A stretch of 64,000 bases of DNA from Actinomyces sp. ph3 (GTDB lineage Bacteria > Actinomycetota > Actinomycetes > Actinomycetales > Actinomycetaceae), in contig NZ_CAGY01000005.1 of assembly GCF_000308055.1 (NCBI RefSeq), positions 1-64,000 of the forward strand, written 5' to 3'. Below the pieces are notes generated by a model. The model ran no database searches. It saw only the letters and a list, made by a program, of their open reading frames with translations, and had not been told where the DNA came from. Position numbers and translations under genes: made by a program. This document shows positions 35,603 to 44,262 of the stretch, in pieces (within the stretch, counting starts at the first letter, position 1; each line of letters opens with the position of its first letter).

Positions 35603-35619
35603 TTTTAGTTTCAATAAAA

Positions 35620-35662
35620 AAGCCCGAGATATCAACGAGGTTTTCGCTGATATCTCGGGCTT
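35620..35662 (-). terminator. terminator of tRNA-Thr
   Basis: A fifteen-pair perfect stem (35620-35634 with 35648-35662), followed on the minus strand by TTTTTTATT. Confidence 0.9.
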
Positions 35663-35667
35663 GCCTG

Positions 35668-35740
35668 AGCCGCCTGTGGGAATCGAACCCACGACCTATT
35701 CATTACGAGTGAATCGCTCTGCCGACTGAGCTAAGGCGGC
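35668..35740 (-). tRNA. tRNA-Thr(CGT)
   Basis: Minus-strand 73 nt cloverleaf: acceptor GCCGCCT/AGGCGGC, D-arm AGCTCAGTCGGCAGAGC, anticodon stem-loop ATTCA-CTCGTAA-TGAAT giving CGT, and T-arm GTGGGTTCGATTCCCAC. It reads ACG codons. CCA is not encoded. Confidence 0.96.
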
Positions 35741-35907
35741 CGGGCTTATCTGCACTTCACTACTGAGGTGGAGAAAAGCTACCTGAAGTACTTTAGCGGT
35801 TACCACTTGTGAGAAGCAAACGTTTCGTGACAGAGGTGATGTGGGATTGCCCGCACAGCAATGTGCGATACATGAGTCAGATCGCCCGGCGAATGTTAGG
35901 CTAAATT
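35741..35907. other. intergenic region between tRNA-Thr and hemH
   Basis: No gene or strong hairpin seen. It must hold the divergent promoters of the tRNA and hemH; the only clear element is TAGGCT five bases before the hemH GTG. TTAGGCTAA resembles half of a DtxR/IdeR iron box, too weakly to call. Confidence 0.4.
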
Positions 35908-36948
35908 GTGTTGACAGAAGATGACGAAAAGTCAGAAAACCCGGCTAAGATCCCTGTAGTGCTCCTGGTTAACCTTGGCACTCCCGAATCGCCCAGCCCC
36001 AGCGATATTCGCCGTTTTTTGCGTGAATTTCTGAGTGATCGTCGAGTAATTGAACTTCATCCTCTGATCTGGAAGCCAGTTCTTGAAGGCGTGATTCTTC
36101 CTTTCCGCCCCTCTCGAGTCGCACCAAACTATCGTTCGATTTGGACTGAGCATGGTTCGCCGCTCATGGCGTATTCCATCGCCCAAGCCGAATCTCTTTC
36201 AGAGCTGCTTGGTGGTCAAGCGAAAGTTGCGCTCGCAATGCGCTACGGAAAGCCCTCTATTGAGAGCGTCCTTGATGATGTGTTCGCGAAGGGGCATCGC
36301 CGCGTCCTTCTTCTCCCCGCCTATCCGCAATATGCCGCGTCATCTGCGGGAACAGTCACTGACGCATTAGCGCGCTACATCCTGAAACGTCGCAATCATA
36401 TGGAAGTGCGCACGATCCGTTCGTTCCCAACGGAACCTGCCTATATTGAAGCCCTAGCCCATGCTATCGAGGAAGATTGGGCACGCCGGGGTCGCCCTGA
36501 TTTCGCATCTGGAGATCAGCTCCTTGCGTCTTTCCATTCCATCCCTCAGAAAATGCACGATGCGGGTGATCCCTACAAGCAGGAGTGTATGGCGACGGCA
36601 AATGCACTCCGAGCGCGCTTAAATCTCGACGAAGACCAGCTTTTAGTGACGTTCCAATCGGTTTTTGGGCCCGCGAAATGGTTGGGGCCGGCGACCATCG
36701 ATACCGTCGCCGAGCTTGCTCGTCGCGGGACCCGGCGTCTTGATGTGATTTGCCCTGGCTTTATGACGGATTGCCTGGAAACCGTCGACGAGATTGCAAA
36801 GCTCAATCGTGATGCTTTCCTCGAGGCCGGCGGCACCGACTTTACCTATATTCCTTGGGGTAATGCATCTGCCGGTGCTGTTGATACTTTGGGTGCGATT
36901 GCCCGTCGTGGGTTAGCGGGTTGGGTTAATTTCTCTGACGAGGCCTAG
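35908..36948 (+). CDS. hemH: ferrochelatase, Gram-negative (protoporphyrin) type
   Basis: Inserts Fe2+ into a porphyrin, the last step of heme synthesis. 346 aa. Matches to the proteobacterial form are close: VVLLVNLGTPESPSP, FLSDRRVIELHPLIW, HGSPLMAYS, the catalytic His in LLASFHSIPQKMHDAGD, TFQSVFGPAKWLGP and CPGFMTDCLETVDEI. Actinobacteria normally use the coproporphyrin type, so horizontal origin is suspected. Start GTG 35908 (or TTG 35911) lacks a ribosome-binding site. No other heme gene is nearby. It ends four bases before the convergent ClC gene. Confidence 0.92.
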   Translation: MLTEDDEKSENPAKIPVVLLVNLGTPESPSPSDIRRFLREFLSDRRVIELHPLIWKPVLEGVILPFRPSRVAPNYRSIWTEHGSPLMAYSIAQAESLSELLGGQAKVALAMRYGKPSIESVLDDVFAKGHRRVLLLPAYPQYAASSAGTVTDALARYILKRRNHMEVRTIRSFPTEPAYIEALAHAIEEDWARRGRPDFASGDQLLASFHSIPQKMHDAGDPYKQECMATANALRARLNLDEDQLLVTFQSVFGPAKWLGPATIDTVAELARRGTRRLDVICPGFMTDCLETVDEIAKLNRDAFLEAGGTDFTYIPWGNASAGAVDTLGAIARRGLAGWVNFSDEA

Positions 36949-36952
36949 CTGC

Positions 36953-38272
36953 TTATCGTTGCCGAGTTTCCTTTGTGCGCCATTTGTTCCACATGCGCGC
37001 CGCGCCAACACCAAGCCCCAGTGCAATGACGGTGGGCACAAGCAAGGTTGCGCCTCGGTGCGTAAATTCAATAACCAAGCACAGCGCAGTCAGCGGTGCG
37101 CTCATCGACGTTCCAAGGACGACCACGGCGCCGATGAAGGCGAAACAGACAATTGCAGTTGTGTCGCCGGGGTAGATGTAGGACCAGAGAATCCCCAGAA
37201 TCGCACCGCTCGATGCGCCTAGCGCAAGACCGGGGGTAAGAGTTCCACCCCATGCGCCTGAGCGAATAGTGGCAAGTGTGCCAATAAGTTTGGTGAATCC
37301 ATCGATTGCAAGAGAAGCAAGTAAAGCGACTCCGATTCCCGCAGCCGCGCGGCCTCCCTGTCCTAAAACAGCTCCATCAAAAGCAAGCTGAGCGGTCGAT
37401 TGTCCGTTCCCGGCAATTGATGGAACCCAGACAGTGATCACTCCGATGAGGGTGAAGGTGGGGACCATCCAAGCAAGCAGGCGCCAGCCGGTAGGGCGTG
37501 CAGCGGAGCACGCTGCAACAGCGCTCTTGAAAAGGAGTCCGATGATTCCAAGGAGAGGCCCGATAATGACGGCCCATAGTGTTAGCGATGCGGTCGGAAG
37601 GAGCTGGGTGGCTTCGGGAAGTGTGTAGAAAGGATCGCTTCGAACCCAACCGTGTGCGACCAGGACCGCTCCGCCACTGATGATCAGTGCGGGCCAAACC
37701 GCGCTTGCCGTGACCTCGATCAGAAGAATCTCAAGTGCGAAAACTGCTCCTGATAAAGGGAGTGAATAGACTGCAGCAAGACCTGCTCCGGCGGCGCAGC
37801 CAACGATTATGCGACGCTGCTCAGGTGGAAGATAAAGAAAATCGGCGATCTTCCCACCCAGAGAGGCACTGATTTCGCGGGGCGCAACTTCACGGCCGAT
37901 GGAAGCGCCCATTCCGACAATGACGATCTGGTTAATTGAGTGCCAGAAAGTCAGAAGAATCGGCATCTTCTGACCATTAACCGCCTTGGGTAGTGAGACG
38001 GGTTTACCCCCGGCGCGCGCGTAGAGATACCAGGAAATTCCTCCGACGAGGCCTGCTCCTCCCAGTGCGCAAATCCTGTGCCACCAAGGGACTGAGGAAA
38101 TTGCGTGAAGAAGCGTGCCGCTTGCGTCGCCGAAGACGAGGCCCTCAATGAGGTGGAGAAGATGCGAACACCCGGCACCAACCAGCCCTGCCGTTATCGC
38201 GGTGATGAGTACCGCTAGCCCCATGCGAATACGGGGCGACAGCCGAGAGATTGGTATACCGGGTGTGCTCAC
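36953..38272 (-). CDS. ClC-family chloride channel/antiporter
   Basis: 439 aa, 10-12 membrane helices. The anion-path motifs are modified: GMGASIGREVAPREI stands for the usual GxSxGREGPxxQ, and GSGIP at the first site is not seen. GAGLAAVYSLPLSGAVFALE is the GxFxxP-like third motif, with F replaced. These changes resemble the ClC subgroup of fluoride or small-ion carriers rather than classical EriC (inference). No CBS domains. It lies 14 bp after a MarR regulator on the same strand, probably one operon. Confidence 0.85.
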   Translation of the reverse strand: MSTPGIPISRLSPRIRMGLAVLITAITAGLVGAGCSHLLHLIEGLVFGDASGTLLHAISSVPWWHRICALGGAGLVGGISWYLYARAGGKPVSLPKAVNGQKMPILLTFWHSINQIVIVGMGASIGREVAPREISASLGGKIADFLYLPPEQRRIIVGCAAGAGLAAVYSLPLSGAVFALEILLIEVTASAVWPALIISGGAVLVAHGWVRSDPFYTLPEATQLLPTASLTLWAVIIGPLLGIIGLLFKSAVAACSAARPTGWRLLAWMVPTFTLIGVITVWVPSIAGNGQSTAQLAFDGAVLGQGGRAAAGIGVALLASLAIDGFTKLIGTLATIRSGAWGGTLTPGLALGASSGAILGILWSYIYPGDTTAIVCFAFIGAVVVLGTSMSAPLTALCLVIEFTHRGATLLVPTVIALGLGVGAARMWNKWRTKETRQR

Positions 38273-38286
38273 ACTAGTTGAGAGTA

Positions 38287-38739
38287 CTAGCGCTTCTCGA
38301 CTTCATCCAAGCGAGTATTAACGTCTGAACCAACGCGGATCAATACGTTGAGGTCTTCATCAGAGATGTCGTCGCTAATGATGTCGCGCAGGAGTGCTCG
38401 CTCAGCCTGTTGGGCGGATGTGACGAGTTTCTTGCCTGCGTCGGTGATGGTGATTGTGCCGCCGCGACGATCGAATTCGTAGGGAGTACGAACGATGAGA
38501 TTACGATCAGCCAGACGACGATAGGTGTGTGTCAGACGCGAAGGACTAAAAATGACCGATTGGGCAAGTTCTCCCATACGGATTCCGATTTTACCGGCTG
38601 AAGCGACCTCATCGAGGACGCGATATTCACCGAGTGAAAGTCCGAACTCGCGCTTGAGCGTTGCCTCCAGGGCCGCAGAAGCCCTAGTGATAGTAATGAA
38701 AAACTGTTCGATCTCGCGAGCCCGCTTTGCTTGGTTCAT
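38287..38739 (-). CDS. MarR family regulator
   Basis: 150 aa dimeric winged-helix regulator. Residues 30-100 show LSLGEYRVLDEVAS, IRMGELAQSVIFSPSRLTHTYRRLADRNLI (recognition helix) and DRRGGTITITDAGKKL (the wing). Terminal helices would form the dimer interface. GGAGAAGGG precedes the ATG. It is cotranscribed with the ClC gene and probably controls it; the ligand is unknown. Confidence 0.9.
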   Translation of the reverse strand: MNQAKRAREIEQFFITITRASAALEATLKREFGLSLGEYRVLDEVASAGKIGIRMGELAQSVIFSPSRLTHTYRRLADRNLIVRTPYEFDRRGGTITITDAGKKLVTSAQQAERALLRDIISDDISDEDLNVLIRVGSDVNTRLDEVEKR

Positions 38740-38973
38740 GTCCCTTCTCCGTTTTAGCCTTCATCCTTGAGGTTCTCTAACGAAAGGACAGTTTATAGGT
38801 TTTGATCAGGCCATACAACGCTTGAATCGAAAATGAGACGGGCAATTTTGAGGGTATAGAAAATTAATAGTTAATATCGAAAATGTGATAGCGTGGTTTC
38901 GAAAAGTGCATTACTCGATCGTAGAAATAAGAATTCTTATCTGCGATTGATGTGTTTTCGAAGGGTGAAAACT

Positions 38974-39300
38974 GTGCAGAAGAAAGTCGTTGTATTAGTT
39001 GACGACCGTGATGGCTCGGTCGCCAAGCAAACAATTTCATTCGCATTCAAAGGCGTATCGTATGAAATTGATCTTTCCGATCAGAATGCGGAGCAGTTTG
39101 AGCGTGACATGTCACCGTGGATTTCTGCAGCTCGTAGGGTAGGTGGGCGTCTTAATAGTCGCCGCGCAGCGCCGTGTGGAGATGTAGAAGCCAAGAGCGT
39201 TCGAGTGCGTCGTTGGGCTCGAGAAAAGGGAATCGAACTGAGCGATCGCGGCCGGATTCCCTCTGCCATTATTGAGCAGTTTGAGAAGGAAAACCGCTGA
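38974..39300 (+). CDS. lsr2: Lsr2 nucleoid-associated protein
   Basis: Actinobacterial xenogeneic silencer that bridges AT-rich DNA. Residues 1-55 form the beta-hairpin dimerisation domain (KKVVVLVDDRDGS, SYEIDLSDQNAEQF). Residues 75-108 form the DNA-binding domain with the AT-hook-like R-G-R at 92-94 in GIELSDRGRIPSAIIEQF. The start is GTG 38974 after AAGGG, because the family begins at KKVVV; earlier ATGs would add a 27-residue extension. It is flanked on both sides by unusually AT-rich DNA and a perfect terminator. Confidence 0.93.
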   Translation: MQKKVVVLVDDRDGSVAKQTISFAFKGVSYEIDLSDQNAEQFERDMSPWISAARRVGGRLNSRRAAPCGDVEAKSVRVRRWAREKGIELSDRGRIPSAIIEQFEKENR

Positions 39301-39321
39301 TCTTGTTCTGAATTCCTTTGA

Positions 39322-39364
39322 TATATATGCGGGGTATTTCTTGTTGAAATACCCCGCATATATA
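39322..39364. terminator. perfect 19-bp stem terminator after lsr2
   Basis: Arms 39322-39340 and 39346-39364 are perfectly complementary around TTGTT; TTTGTATT follows on the plus strand. The AT-rich base and GC centre suit termination in both directions. Confidence 0.9.
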
Positions 39365-39464
39365 TTTGTATTCAATACGTTTTGTATCGAGTGGTCAGTT
39401 TTCGTGACCTGTACCGGTTTAGATTGGTCTTGTATGCACTGAAATAGCTAAAACCGCAGGTCAG

Positions 39465-40469
39465 CTACGCAATGCCTGGAAGGCTCACTTCACCCGCAAT
39501 GGATCGATTCATCCACTGTGCGAACTCTTCACCCTGCAAACCCTGAGAGAGTAAGAAGATCGTCTTCGCATACAAGGCCTCAAGCGTCATGTCATGCGCG
39601 CTAATCGCGCCCAAACGCGCCAGAGTGCTCCCGGCCTCGTAATGGCCCAAGACAACCTCGGCCTGGTGGCACTGCGAGGCAACGATCAAGGGAACCTCGG
39701 CCTCGCGCAGTTCCTGCAAAACATCCACAAAACCCGGGTCTGAAGCCGGAATATTCCCCACGCCGTATGCGCGGATGATAACGGCCTCGGGCAGGGGAGT
39801 GAACATGGAACGTAAACGCGCGGCGCTCAGGCCGGGAACAATGTCGACAACGGCAACATCGTGGCGAGCGTAAGGCGCAGGATTAGCCCAACCCTCACCG
39901 GCCTCGACACTGTGATACCAACGCCAAGGGGCACCTGTACGTGCGATCGGCAATGTCGAAGGTGAGTCAAAGCCAGCGAAGGCCCACGATGAGGTCTTCG
40001 TTGAACGATTTCCTGCAAGCAACATATGACCAAAGAACAAAGTCACGCCGCTCACCTGAGAACTTCCGGCAGCGCGCAAAGCGCCCGTCACATTCGCGGA
40101 GGCGTCGGTTCCGACAACGCCTAGCGGATACTGAGAACCCGTTAAAACAATGGGCTTCGTGAAATCAGCCAGCGCGTATGACAGTGCCGCAGCGCTATAA
40201 GCCATGGTGTCGGTCCCGTGGAGCACCAAGAAAGCATCGGCTTCATCGCCGTGAGCGCGAATATCGTCGATGATCATCTGCCAGTGGATCGGTGTCGTTT
40301 CCGAAGAGTCGACCAGCGGCGAGAGCTGAGACATCGACACGTGTCCCGTGAGCTCGATTCCGTCGAATTGAGCGTTGAGCCATGACGCCATATCGGCGCC
40401 CGGTCGCAGACCGTCAGGAGAATCAACCATCCCGATTGTCCCGCCTGCATACGTCACATGAATCCTCAT
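39465..40469 (-). CDS. ansA: type I L-asparaginase
   Basis: Hydrolyses L-asparagine to aspartate and ammonia. 334 aa. Catalytic motifs are VTYAGGTIGM (nucleophile Thr11) and VLHGTDTMAYSAAAL (second Thr-Asp pair); VLTGSQYPLG and ASQCHQAEV are also typical. No signal peptide, so it is a cytoplasmic type I enzyme. GGAAGAGG lies just before the ATG. It lies 55 bp behind an asparagine-type permease on the same strand, so uptake and breakdown are probably coupled. Confidence 0.93.
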   Translation of the reverse strand: MRIHVTYAGGTIGMVDSPDGLRPGADMASWLNAQFDGIELTGHVSMSQLSPLVDSSETTPIHWQMIIDDIRAHGDEADAFLVLHGTDTMAYSAAALSYALADFTKPIVLTGSQYPLGVVGTDASANVTGALRAAGSSQVSGVTLFFGHMLLAGNRSTKTSSWAFAGFDSPSTLPIARTGAPWRWYHSVEAGEGWANPAPYARHDVAVVDIVPGLSAARLRSMFTPLPEAVIIRAYGVGNIPASDPGFVDVLQELREAEVPLIVASQCHQAEVVLGHYEAGSTLARLGAISAHDMTLEALYAKTIFLLSQGLQGEEFAQWMNRSIAGEVSLPGIA

Positions 40470-40524
40470 AGTGCGTCCTCTTCCATCATTGGATAGCGAA
40501 AAAGAAACGAGAGCAGAGGGGTGG

Positions 40525-41988
40525 TTATTCGCCTAACTGGCGCGGGGCCTCGTCATTTGAAGAAAATTTACCCCGAATTGCATACCAACCACAAACCATC
40601 GCCACGACTACTACTCCGAAGAGCGTGAGAGTCCAACGGCCATTGGGGCTGGTGACATTTGAAGCAACGACAATCGCAAAGAAAGCCAGCGAGATGTAGT
40701 TCGTGAAAGGTGCTCCAGGCATGCGGTATGAGGGGCGCTCCTCCTCGCCGGCCCGCACGCGCTTGAGGAATGCCAGGTGGGTAATGAGGACCATCGCCCA
40801 GGTTCCCGCAATGCCGATTCCAGCAAGACTCATGACGATTTCGAAAGCATCATCGGGGAGGAATGCGTTGAGCAGTACCCCCAGCAGCCCCAGCGAGGCG
40901 GTAATGATAATTCCGCCGTAGGGGACGTGGTGCTTATTAAGTCTCGAGGCGAAACTGGGTGCTTCGCCTGAAACGGCCATTGAGCGCAGGGTTCGACCCG
41001 TCGCGTAGAGGCCTGCGTTGAGCGAGGAGAGCGCTGCAGTGAGAACGACAACCTGGACGATGTCGCCGGCATGAGGAATTCCGAGCGAAGCGAAGAAGGT
41101 GGTGAAGGGAGATTCGTCGGAGGAGTAAACGGTGTAGGGCAGGGCTAAGGCCATAAGAGTGACGGTGCCGACGTAGAAGAAGAAAATTCGAAGGGCCATC
41201 GAGTTGATTGCCTTAGGAAGTACCTTCTGTGCGTCTTTCGCTTCACCGGCAGCAACGCCCACCATTTCCGTGCCACCAAAAGCGAAGACAACGCCCAGAG
41301 TTAGCGCGAAGATCGGTGCGATGCCCTGTGGCAGTAGGCCGCCATTTTCGGCGATGTTGTGGACGCCAGCGGTATGGTCGCCCATCTGGGCCTGGGTGAT
41401 GATCGCCCAAATGGCAAGCGCCATAAAGATCAAAATCGTTGCAACTTTGATGAGGGCAAACCAGAATTCGGCTTCACCAAAGGCTTTTACCGACAGCATG
41501 TTGAGGCAGAAAACCAGGACAAGAGCGATCAGGGCGATCACCCAACGCGGGATCCATGCGAAGAGATTCCAGTAGTGCATGTAGACGCCGACCGCCGTGA
41601 TATCAGCCATCACCGTCACTGCCCAGTCAAGGAAGAAGAACCAGCCGGTGATGAAGGCGCCGCGCCTGCCAAGAAATTCACGTGCGTAAGAGACGAAGGC
41701 TCCCGAGGAGGGGCGGCGGATTGCGAGCTCACCGAGTGCACGGACCATGAGGAAGGCGAAAACTCCACACACCGCGTAGGCGAGAGCAAGGAGCGGGCCT
41801 CCCTGCGCAAGGCGTCCGCCTGCACCGAGGAAGAGGCCGGTACCAATCGATCCGCCGATTGCAATCATCTGCAGGTGGCGGTTTTTGAGGGCCTTATCGT
41901 AGCCTGCATCGCCCTGATCTGCGGGGTGAGTTCCGCGTGTAATTTCGGGGTTGATCGAGGCCTCGGTAGTGGACTGGTGAGTAGACAT
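40525..41988 (-). CDS. ansP: amino-acid permease, probable asparagine permease
   Basis: 487 aa APC transporter with about 12 helices. The opening YDKALKNRHLQMIAIGGSIG, then SSGAFVSYAREFLGRRGAF, GWFFFLDWAVTVMADITAV and SVKAFGEAEFWFALIKV closely follow AnsP of enterobacteria and mycobacteria. The asparaginase gene behind it supports asparagine as substrate. GGAAGG precedes ATG 41988. A direct repeat lies about 80-100 bases upstream. Confidence 0.88.
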   Translation of the reverse strand: MSTHQSTTEASINPEITRGTHPADQGDAGYDKALKNRHLQMIAIGGSIGTGLFLGAGGRLAQGGPLLALAYAVCGVFAFLMVRALGELAIRRPSSGAFVSYAREFLGRRGAFITGWFFFLDWAVTVMADITAVGVYMHYWNLFAWIPRWVIALIALVLVFCLNMLSVKAFGEAEFWFALIKVATILIFMALAIWAIITQAQMGDHTAGVHNIAENGGLLPQGIAPIFALTLGVVFAFGGTEMVGVAAGEAKDAQKVLPKAINSMALRIFFFYVGTVTLMALALPYTVYSSDESPFTTFFASLGIPHAGDIVQVVVLTAALSSLNAGLYATGRTLRSMAVSGEAPSFASRLNKHHVPYGGIIITASLGLLGVLLNAFLPDDAFEIVMSLAGIGIAGTWAMVLITHLAFLKRVRAGEEERPSYRMPGAPFTNYISLAFFAIVVASNVTSPNGRWTLTLFGVVVVAMVCGWYAIRGKFSSNDEAPRQLGE

Positions 41989-42065
41989 GTGTACCTTCCA
42001 TCTGGTTGGTCACTGGCTGTGGGGTAGAAGTTGATGTCAGGGGAATCGACTGGTTCGGGGGGCTA

Positions 42066-42091
42066 AGTCGAAATTAAAGAGTCGAAATTAA
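42066..42091. repeat. 12-bp direct repeat upstream of ansP
   Basis: AGTCGAAATTAA occurs at 42066-42077 and 42080-42091 (14-base period), next to the DUF3060 terminator and 78 bases or more before ansP. It may be a regulator site. Confidence 0.4.
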
Positions 42092-42100
42092 GCGAAAAAA

Positions 42101-42126
42101 AGCTGGGGTAGCGATGTACCCCAGCT
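42101..42126 (-). terminator. terminator of the DUF3060 gene
   Basis: A ten-pair perfect stem AGCTGGGGTA / TACCCCAGCT with a six-base loop; on the minus strand TTTTTT follows. Confidence 0.85.
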
Positions 42127-42154
42127 TCCTTGCTGCAAGAAATTCAGTACCTTA

Positions 42155-42682
42155 TCAGTCTTCTGAGACGGAATTACCCGTACCGGAATCGCTGATGTCG
42201 GGGTCACCTGAAGTGTAGTGTACGACGTTCTGGGAACCCGTAAAAGTAATCTTCTTTGCGGATTCCAGGTTGACAGAGTTGTTTGATCCGTCGATGACCA
42301 GACTCGTCAGCGCGTGTGTGGAGGTGAGCTTCACATTGGACGACTGAATGTGTACGTTCTCGACATCAGCCGGGACGGCAACAACGGTGTTGGAATCGGA
42401 GACTGTGAAAGTCTTTCCTGTTGTGCCCTTGGCAAGGTTCTGGGCCTGATCAGCGGCTTTGGATGCTCCCGCACTCGCGTAGCTAGCAGCTGAAGAAGCG
42501 GCGGCTTTGCCCTGCTCGGCGGCATCGGAGGCGACGCTTTGTGCGGTCGCCTTTGCTGCACTTGCAACATCTGAAGGGGATTGGTTGATCGTCTGGCTAC
42601 AAGCTGCAATACCCATAGTCGCGGCGAGTCCCAGAGTGGCGAAGAGGGCCAGTGTAGTGCGTGATGAAGTCGTGCGGGTCAT
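42155..42682 (-). CDS. DUF3060 lipoprotein
   Basis: 175 aa. Signal peptide with lipobox GIAAC (Cys28), an Ala/Ser-rich helical linker of about 55 residues (DVASAAKATAQSVASDAAEQ), then a DUF3060 beta-strand domain (SNVKLTSTHALTSLVIDGSN, ITFTGSQNVVHYTSG) with the repeating N-x-V pattern of mycobacterial lipoproteins. Likely anchored outside the membrane. It follows the OmpA-type lipoprotein by 74 bp on the same strand and ends at a terminator, so the two may form one unit. Confidence 0.82.
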   Translation of the reverse strand: MTRTTSSRTTLALFATLGLAATMGIAACSQTINQSPSDVASAAKATAQSVASDAAEQGKAAASSAASYASAGASKAADQAQNLAKGTTGKTFTVSDSNTVVAVPADVENVHIQSSNVKLTSTHALTSLVIDGSNNSVNLESAKKITFTGSQNVVHYTSGDPDISDSGTGNSVSED

Positions 42683-42756
42683 TGATCAATCTTTCTTGTG
42701 GAAGGAAAGTGAAGTGGCTGGAGCGCACGGAAAAGGTGTGCCCCAGCCACTTACTG

Positions 42757-43980
42757 TCAGAATGCGGGAATGAAGATCTCCACGCGGCGGTTTGCCTGGC
42801 GGCCGGCCGGGTTATCTGAACCATCGGAGTTCGTGTTGGGTGCAACCGGCTTGCTTTCGCCGAAGCCCTGAGAATCCAAGGTTGTAGTGACGCCGTCCTT
42901 CTTCAGTTCGTTGACGACTGCGGTAGCGCGTTCCTCAGACAGGGTTTGGTTGGAAGCGTCGTCGCCAATCGAATCGGTGTGGCCGTACACGTGTGCAGCC
43001 GGAACCTTCGCATTCGTGAGGACCTCAGCAAGCTTCTTCAGGGTTGCTGCTGCCTCGGGACGAATGTCGGACTTGCCGAAGTCGAAGAGGACGCCGTCCT
43101 CCAGGGTGATGGTCGTGCCGCAGCTCTCGACGGGCTTGAGGCTATCGACCTTGGGGAACTTACCAACCTTGCCAACGATCGGGGCCTTGTCAGCCTTCAC
43201 CTGCTGGCCGTTCACCATTGCGGTGCCATCGCCGTTGTTGATGATGTTCAAGTTCGGGCCGTTGTAGACGCCGCCGCCCTTGCCATCAAGGTTGTAGTTC
43301 ACTGAAGTCTTGGTATTGCTGTAGTTACCGGAACCGTCGGGGCCAACAACGATGGTTTCGCCGGTCTCGGAGTTGTTGTAGGTGCCGGAACCGTCAGGAC
43401 TGATCGTGATGTTCAGGGTGCTTGAGGTGTAGGTACCGGAGCCGTCTGCGCTGATCGTGATGTTCAGCCCGTTGGATGAATCGCTGTAGACGCCGCCGCC
43501 CGTGCCATCGACAACGATGCTCACAGGGCCTTCGTTAATAACGCCGGATCCGTCACCACCGTTGACGACCTGCTTGTCGCCGTTACTGGAGACACCTGAT
43601 CCATCGCCGCCAAGGACGGTGTTTCCACCGTTGGTCACCAAGCCGGAACCGTCACACACAGCGGGGGCGACGGTTACGCCGGGAACAGAGGAAATCTTAG
43701 AGGTCGCGTCAATGACAGCCTTGTCAGCATTTGAGGCGAATACGCCGATTGGCGGAACTTTGAAAAGCGGAACCGGCGGAATTTCGCCGGGCTTGTAGCC
43801 TGCGACAGCGGGAACCGCGGAGGTGGCTGAAGCCGTTGCCTCGGGGGTTGCCTCGCTCGTCGAGGAGGTCGATGTGGAAGGCGCGCTCTGAGAGCATGCA
43901 CTCAGTGAAATGAGCGCGGCCAAGGTGGACAATGCGGTCGCCGTACGGAAAAAGTGGCGCTTTGATGTTGTGTCACTCAT
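42757..43980 (-). CDS. OmpA-domain lipoprotein with DGSG repeats
   Basis: 407 aa. Lipobox SLSAC (Cys29) is followed by a Ser/Thr-rich linker. About residues 105-250 carry eight or nine loose repeats centred on D-G-[ST]-G-x-[YV] (ISADGSGTYTSS, ISPDGSGTYNNS, GPDGSGNYSNT, VDGTGGGVYSD), predicted to form a beta-helix. The C-terminal OmpA domain (DFGKSDIRPEAAATLKKL, HVYGHTDSIGDDASN, NRRVEIFI) would bind peptidoglycan. ATG 43980 has TAAACT six bases upstream; the in-frame TTG at 43986 is not needed. The role is probably cell-envelope attachment. Confidence 0.87.
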   Translation of the reverse strand: MSDTTSKRHFFRTATALSTLAALISLSACSQSAPSTSTSSTSEATPEATASATSAVPAVAGYKPGEIPPVPLFKVPPIGVFASNADKAVIDATSKISSVPGVTVAPAVCDGSGLVTNGGNTVLGGDGSGVSSNGDKQVVNGGDGSGVINEGPVSIVVDGTGGGVYSDSSNGLNITISADGSGTYTSSTLNITISPDGSGTYNNSETGETIVVGPDGSGNYSNTKTSVNYNLDGKGGGVYNGPNLNIINNGDGTAMVNGQQVKADKAPIVGKVGKFPKVDSLKPVESCGTTITLEDGVLFDFGKSDIRPEAAATLKKLAEVLTNAKVPAAHVYGHTDSIGDDASNQTLSEERATAVVNELKKDGVTTTLDSQGFGESKPVAPNTNSDGSDNPAGRQANRRVEIFIPAF

Positions 43981-43986
43981 GCGCAA

Positions 43987-43992
43987 AGTTTA
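43987..43992 (-). promoter_or_regulatory. -10 hexamer TAAACT before the OmpA-like gene
   Basis: The minus strand reads TAAACT-TTGCGC-ATG, the leaderless spacing, with no ribosome-binding site. Confidence 0.45.
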
Positions 43993-44262
43993 AAAGGATC
44001 ATGCTGGACGCTTGCTGGGCGGCCCCTCCTGAGTCACTGATCGAAGTTGATCTGGTTGCGGTTTCGCCGAAGCCAATCGGCAAGTTCCCGAAGTATGAGA
44101 TGACCACTGAGATGCTGTTTGTGAGCTCATGTGCTGGTGGTGGACAGGGAGCGTGCAAGACGCCGCTGTTTTCCTTTTCATCCCCGGGATGCAGGGGAAT
44201 AATGCGGGATACGTGACGCAGGTCCCGTGACACATATGCGAAAAGAATGAAAGAATATGTGC

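Noticed and set aside
43932-44216. Open frame of 94 codons between the OmpA-like gene and gpmA
   Set aside because: Overlaps the OmpA-like gene and lacks start signals; composition and lack of family resemblance suggest non-coding.
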